From an uncultured Flavobacteriales bacterium (lineage in GTDB: Bacteria; Bacteroidota; Bacteroidia; Flavobacteriales; Vicingaceae): DNA of 8,541 nt. The notes beneath the pieces were generated by a model, which was not told the origin of the DNA, ran no database searches, and saw only the letters and a list, made by a program, of their open reading frames with translations. A program made the position numbers and the translations under genes. Shown here piece by piece: positions 6,890 to 8,541 of this stretch. The DNA is taken from assembly GCA_913052515.1 (NCBI GenBank), contig CAJXFJ010000052.1:1-8541 (forward strand), given 5' to 3'. The first letter of the stretch is position 1. The number at the start of each line of letters is the position of its first letter.

Positions 6890-7696
6890 TTACTTAAAGC
6901 CATGGTTTCCTACTGTCTTTTTTCCGATTACGTATAAGTAATCTCCCAAGTCATTTTCATAGGATTTTATTATTTCTTTAATTTTTCCACTGTCTATATC
7001 TTTTCTTAATTCCGATAATCCATTTTCGACTTCAGTTCGGTTTGATAATGATGAAAATGAAGAAATTCCATGTCTAATTTGCTCGTCAAAATAAAGTTCA
7101 GGGTTTTGTTTTCCGCAATACAAAAATTGGTCTTCCAAGTCAGGTTTTATAAAATACTTTTGTGTTTCCATTAATTCGATTCCGCTATCATTCATAGCCT
7201 TTTTTACTTTTTCTAAAGTTGGCATTTGTATCATTGAGTCGGAAAGCATTTTTGGAAAATAATGATTGAGCCAATATCCTTGCATTTGCTCGGGTGTTGA
7301 TGTGAAAATCACAATTCTGCCGTTTGGCTTTAAGACTTTATTCAGCTCTGTAAACCCCTTTGTTAAGTTGGTCCAATGGTGTATTGTCAAAGAACCGATT
7401 ATTCCTTTTACAAAATTTTCAGGAAGTCCAGTGTTCTCTGCAGAACCTATTTGCCAATGAATTTTGTGGTTTTTAAGTTTTGCTTTCTCCAACATTATTT
7501 CGGAAGGGTCAATACCAATGAAGTCAAATCCTTTTTTTTGAAATTCACTGGTGTAATTTCCAGTTCCACAACCAATGTCCAAATATTTTTCGTTTTTAGT
7601 TGGTTGCAAATGATAAAGTAATTGTTCGGTCAAATATTTGTCCGCTTTTCGTGTCAGATTGTAATTAATTCCTATTTGGTCGTATTTAGCTTTCAT
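6890..7696 (-). CDS. Class I SAM-dependent methyltransferase
   Basis: This 268-residue cytoplasmic enzyme transfers a methyl group from S-adenosylmethionine; the acceptor cannot be told. Motif I is LDIGCGTGNY (glycine-rich loop, residues 39-48). The acidic residue that binds the ribose is D63 in GIDPSEIMLEKA. SAENTGLP (85-92) is motif II-like, followed by SLTIHHWTN (102-110) and the strand LKPNGRIVIF (122-131). This is the UbiE/Methyltransf_11-type order and the HHW segment is typical of that group. The C-terminal third (about 140-260) is a variable helical cap that likely sets the substrate. No biosynthetic partner genes are adjacent, so it may act alone, for example on a small molecule. It is flanked by the module 2-module 1 spacer upstream and the hairpin spacer downstream. 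Confidence 0.9.
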   Translation of the reverse strand: MKAKYDQIGINYNLTRKADKYLTEQLLYHLQPTKNEKYLDIGCGTGNYTSEFQKKGFDFIGIDPSEIMLEKAKLKNHKIHWQIGSAENTGLPENFVKGIIGSLTIHHWTNLTKGFTELNKVLKPNGRIVIFTSTPEQMQGYWLNHYFPKMLSDSMIQMPTLEKVKKAMNDSGIELMETQKYFIKPDLEDQFLYCGKQNPELYFDEQIRHGISSFSSLSNRTEVENGLSELRKDIDSGKIKEIIKSYENDLGDYLYVIGKKTVGNHGFK

Positions 7697-7715
7697 TGTT
7701 TTGCTCAGCTTGTTC

Positions 7716-7784
7716 GTTAAGATACATCCTTTACATTAAATTAGTTACAAAGCTTGTTGATTGCCCTCGCTGTTGTGCCGTTTT
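7716..7784 (-). repeat. Spacer module 1, copy upstream of the methyltransferase gene
   Basis: This is the second copy of the segment at 6381-6473, in the same orientation and position relative to a minus-strand start codon, but without the 25 extra bases of the other copy. Core GATACATCCTTTA is identical in both. The pair of copies is 1,310 bases apart. Confidence 0.7.
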
Positions 7785-7801
7785 TGAGTGTTCTTTGATT
7801 G

Positions 7802-7859
7802 TGATTCTTTTGGTAAAAGGTGGGTTGTGCATCAGCTACCTGTGTTAGTGGCTAGTTTA
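7802..7859 (-). repeat. Spacer module 2, copy downstream of the ATPase gene
   Basis: This copy holds CTTTTGGTAAAAG (7807-7819) then TGTGCATCAGCT and, next to the ATPase stop, AAACTAGCCAC on the minus strand. The counterpart after the secreted-protein gene has AAACTAAGCAC at the same place. It is directly followed, on the minus strand, by module 1, so both modules meet in this one spacer. Confidence 0.45.
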
Positions 7860-8541
7860 TTATTCAATCTTTTTAAGTAAATAATCAGTTTTATCTTTCA
7901 TTTCATAAATGATAAATTCTTCAAACTTTTGCCTGTCGCTTTCAAGCTCGCTGTAAGTTGTTAAAATTACCTGTGCGTCATCGGAGGATATGTTTTCAAT
8001 AACATTTACACAGTCAATAAGCGAATCATTGTCCAAATTTTGTTGTTTGGGCTCATCAAGGATTAACAAGTTTGGGAAGTTAATTGAATCTAAATTTTTA
8101 AATTTTATAGAGGTTTGAAGAAGAGATAAATAATAGCTCAATATGATTCTAATGTTATCGCTTGAACTTGAAATATTATAAATGTCAAAATTGTCTAGAT
8201 ATGGAGTGTAATTATCATTACCATCGACTTTAATACTTTTTATCAAAGACTGTTTACCCTTAAATAAACCTAAGTTTGTAACATTGTCTTGAACATAATG
8301 TGTAATTGAATTTATTATGGCTTCATCATTAGTTGTTTGTTTATATTGAGAGACTTCTTCTTTGAGTTTTTCCAATTCTATACTTGATATATTGATGTCT
8401 CGTCTTAAAGGTTTAAGGGCTTCCCACCTTTCAGCGATTCTCGAATACTTTTCCATTTCCTTATGGGTGGAATCAGCATCTAATATTCTTTTTCTTAAAT
8501 CTGCAAACTCTTTACCAGCAAAAGTTTTGGTTTGTTGCTCT
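7860..8541 (-). CDS. C-terminal part of an SMC/RecN-like ATPase (N-terminus outside window)
   Basis: The frame is open from the right edge to a stop at 7862-7860, giving 226 visible residues. An ATG at 8456 exists, but 28 sense codons precede it without a stop and the helical, charged sequence runs through it, so it is probably internal. The first 80 or so residues look like coiled coil. Then come a degenerate ABC signature (NISSSSDNIRIILSYYLSLL, where LSGGE would be expected), Walker B and D-loop NLLILDEPKQQNLD with catalytic Glu, and QVILTTYSE, where the switch histidine of most ABC ATPases is replaced by tyrosine. Walker A would be in the missing N-terminal part. SMC-like ATPases of this sort act in DNA repair or in anti-phage defence; which applies cannot be told here. 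The gene is notably A/T-rich. Confidence 0.75.
   Translation of the reverse strand, partial: EQQTKTFAGKEFADLRKRILDADSTHKEMEKYSRIAERWEALKPLRRDINISSIELEKLKEEVSQYKQTTNDEAIINSITHYVQDNVTNLGLFKGKQSLIKSIKVDGNDNYTPYLDNFDIYNISSSSDNIRIILSYYLSLLQTSIKFKNLDSINFPNLLILDEPKQQNLDNDSLIDCVNVIENISSDDAQVILTTYSELESDRQKFEEFIIYEMKDKTDYLLKKIE

Noticed and set aside
7697..7859. Canonical integron attC site
   Set aside because: I looked for the RYYYAAC ... GTTRRRY core pair with complementary ends on the minus strand and did not find it; the spacer ends do not pair with each other. Only a cassette-like layout can be claimed.
8454..8456. ATG as the true start of the ATPase gene
   Set aside because: Twenty-eight codons in frame upstream are open to the window edge and continue the same charged helical sequence, and the ATPase lacks Walker A if it starts here.
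1..8541. CRISPR array, tRNA or rRNA genes
   Set aside because: No regularly spaced short repeats with unique spacers and no cloverleaf or rRNA-like sequence was seen.

Overview
The window looks like chromosomal DNA of a member of the Bacteroidota, most likely a Flavobacteriales-type organism. The grounds are a TTTG / TAnnTTTG promoter instead of TTGACA/TATAAT, a long secreted protein built of SBBP-like propeller blades followed by GCDSI-type cysteine modules, a TPR-fused LytS-class histidine kinase with a LytTR regulator, and A/T-rich spacers. Species cannot be assigned from sequence alone.

Layout. (1) 1-2452, minus strand: the N-terminal 817 residues of a large secreted protein that runs off the left edge. 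It has a signal peptide, seven blade repeats of about 65 residues (a seven-bladed propeller by count), five cysteine modules of about 53 residues, and the start of an Ig-like module. (2) 2453-2711: divergent intergenic region with a good Bacteroidota promoter for the rightward operon, a 10-bp palindrome, and a pair of LytTR-like direct repeats 12 bp apart in front of the leftward gene. (3) 2712-5527, plus strand: a two-gene operon with a 4-bp overlap (ATGA), encoding a TPR/transmembrane/histidine kinase and its REC-LytTR response regulator. (4) 5528-8541: four minus-strand genes of lower G+C: a secreted protein of unknown function, an 80-residue two-helix membrane protein, a class I SAM methyltransferase, and the C-terminal part of an SMC/RecN-like ATPase that enters from the right edge.

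How the parts may work together. The kinase and regulator clearly form one signalling pair. The paired repeats upstream of the divergent secreted protein suggest, but do not prove, that this regulator controls it. The right-hand genes do not look like one pathway. They look like independent accessory genes set head to tail and separated by long spacers that share sequence modules. Module 1 (about 65 nt) occurs at 6410-6473 and 7720-7784. Module 2 (with the hairpin CTTTTGRTAAAAG) occurs near 5659-5689 and 7802-7837. A third spacer (6727-6889) carries three consecutive hairpins. This cassette-like arrangement, without a recognisable canonical integron attC site or integrase in the window, is the most unusual thing here.
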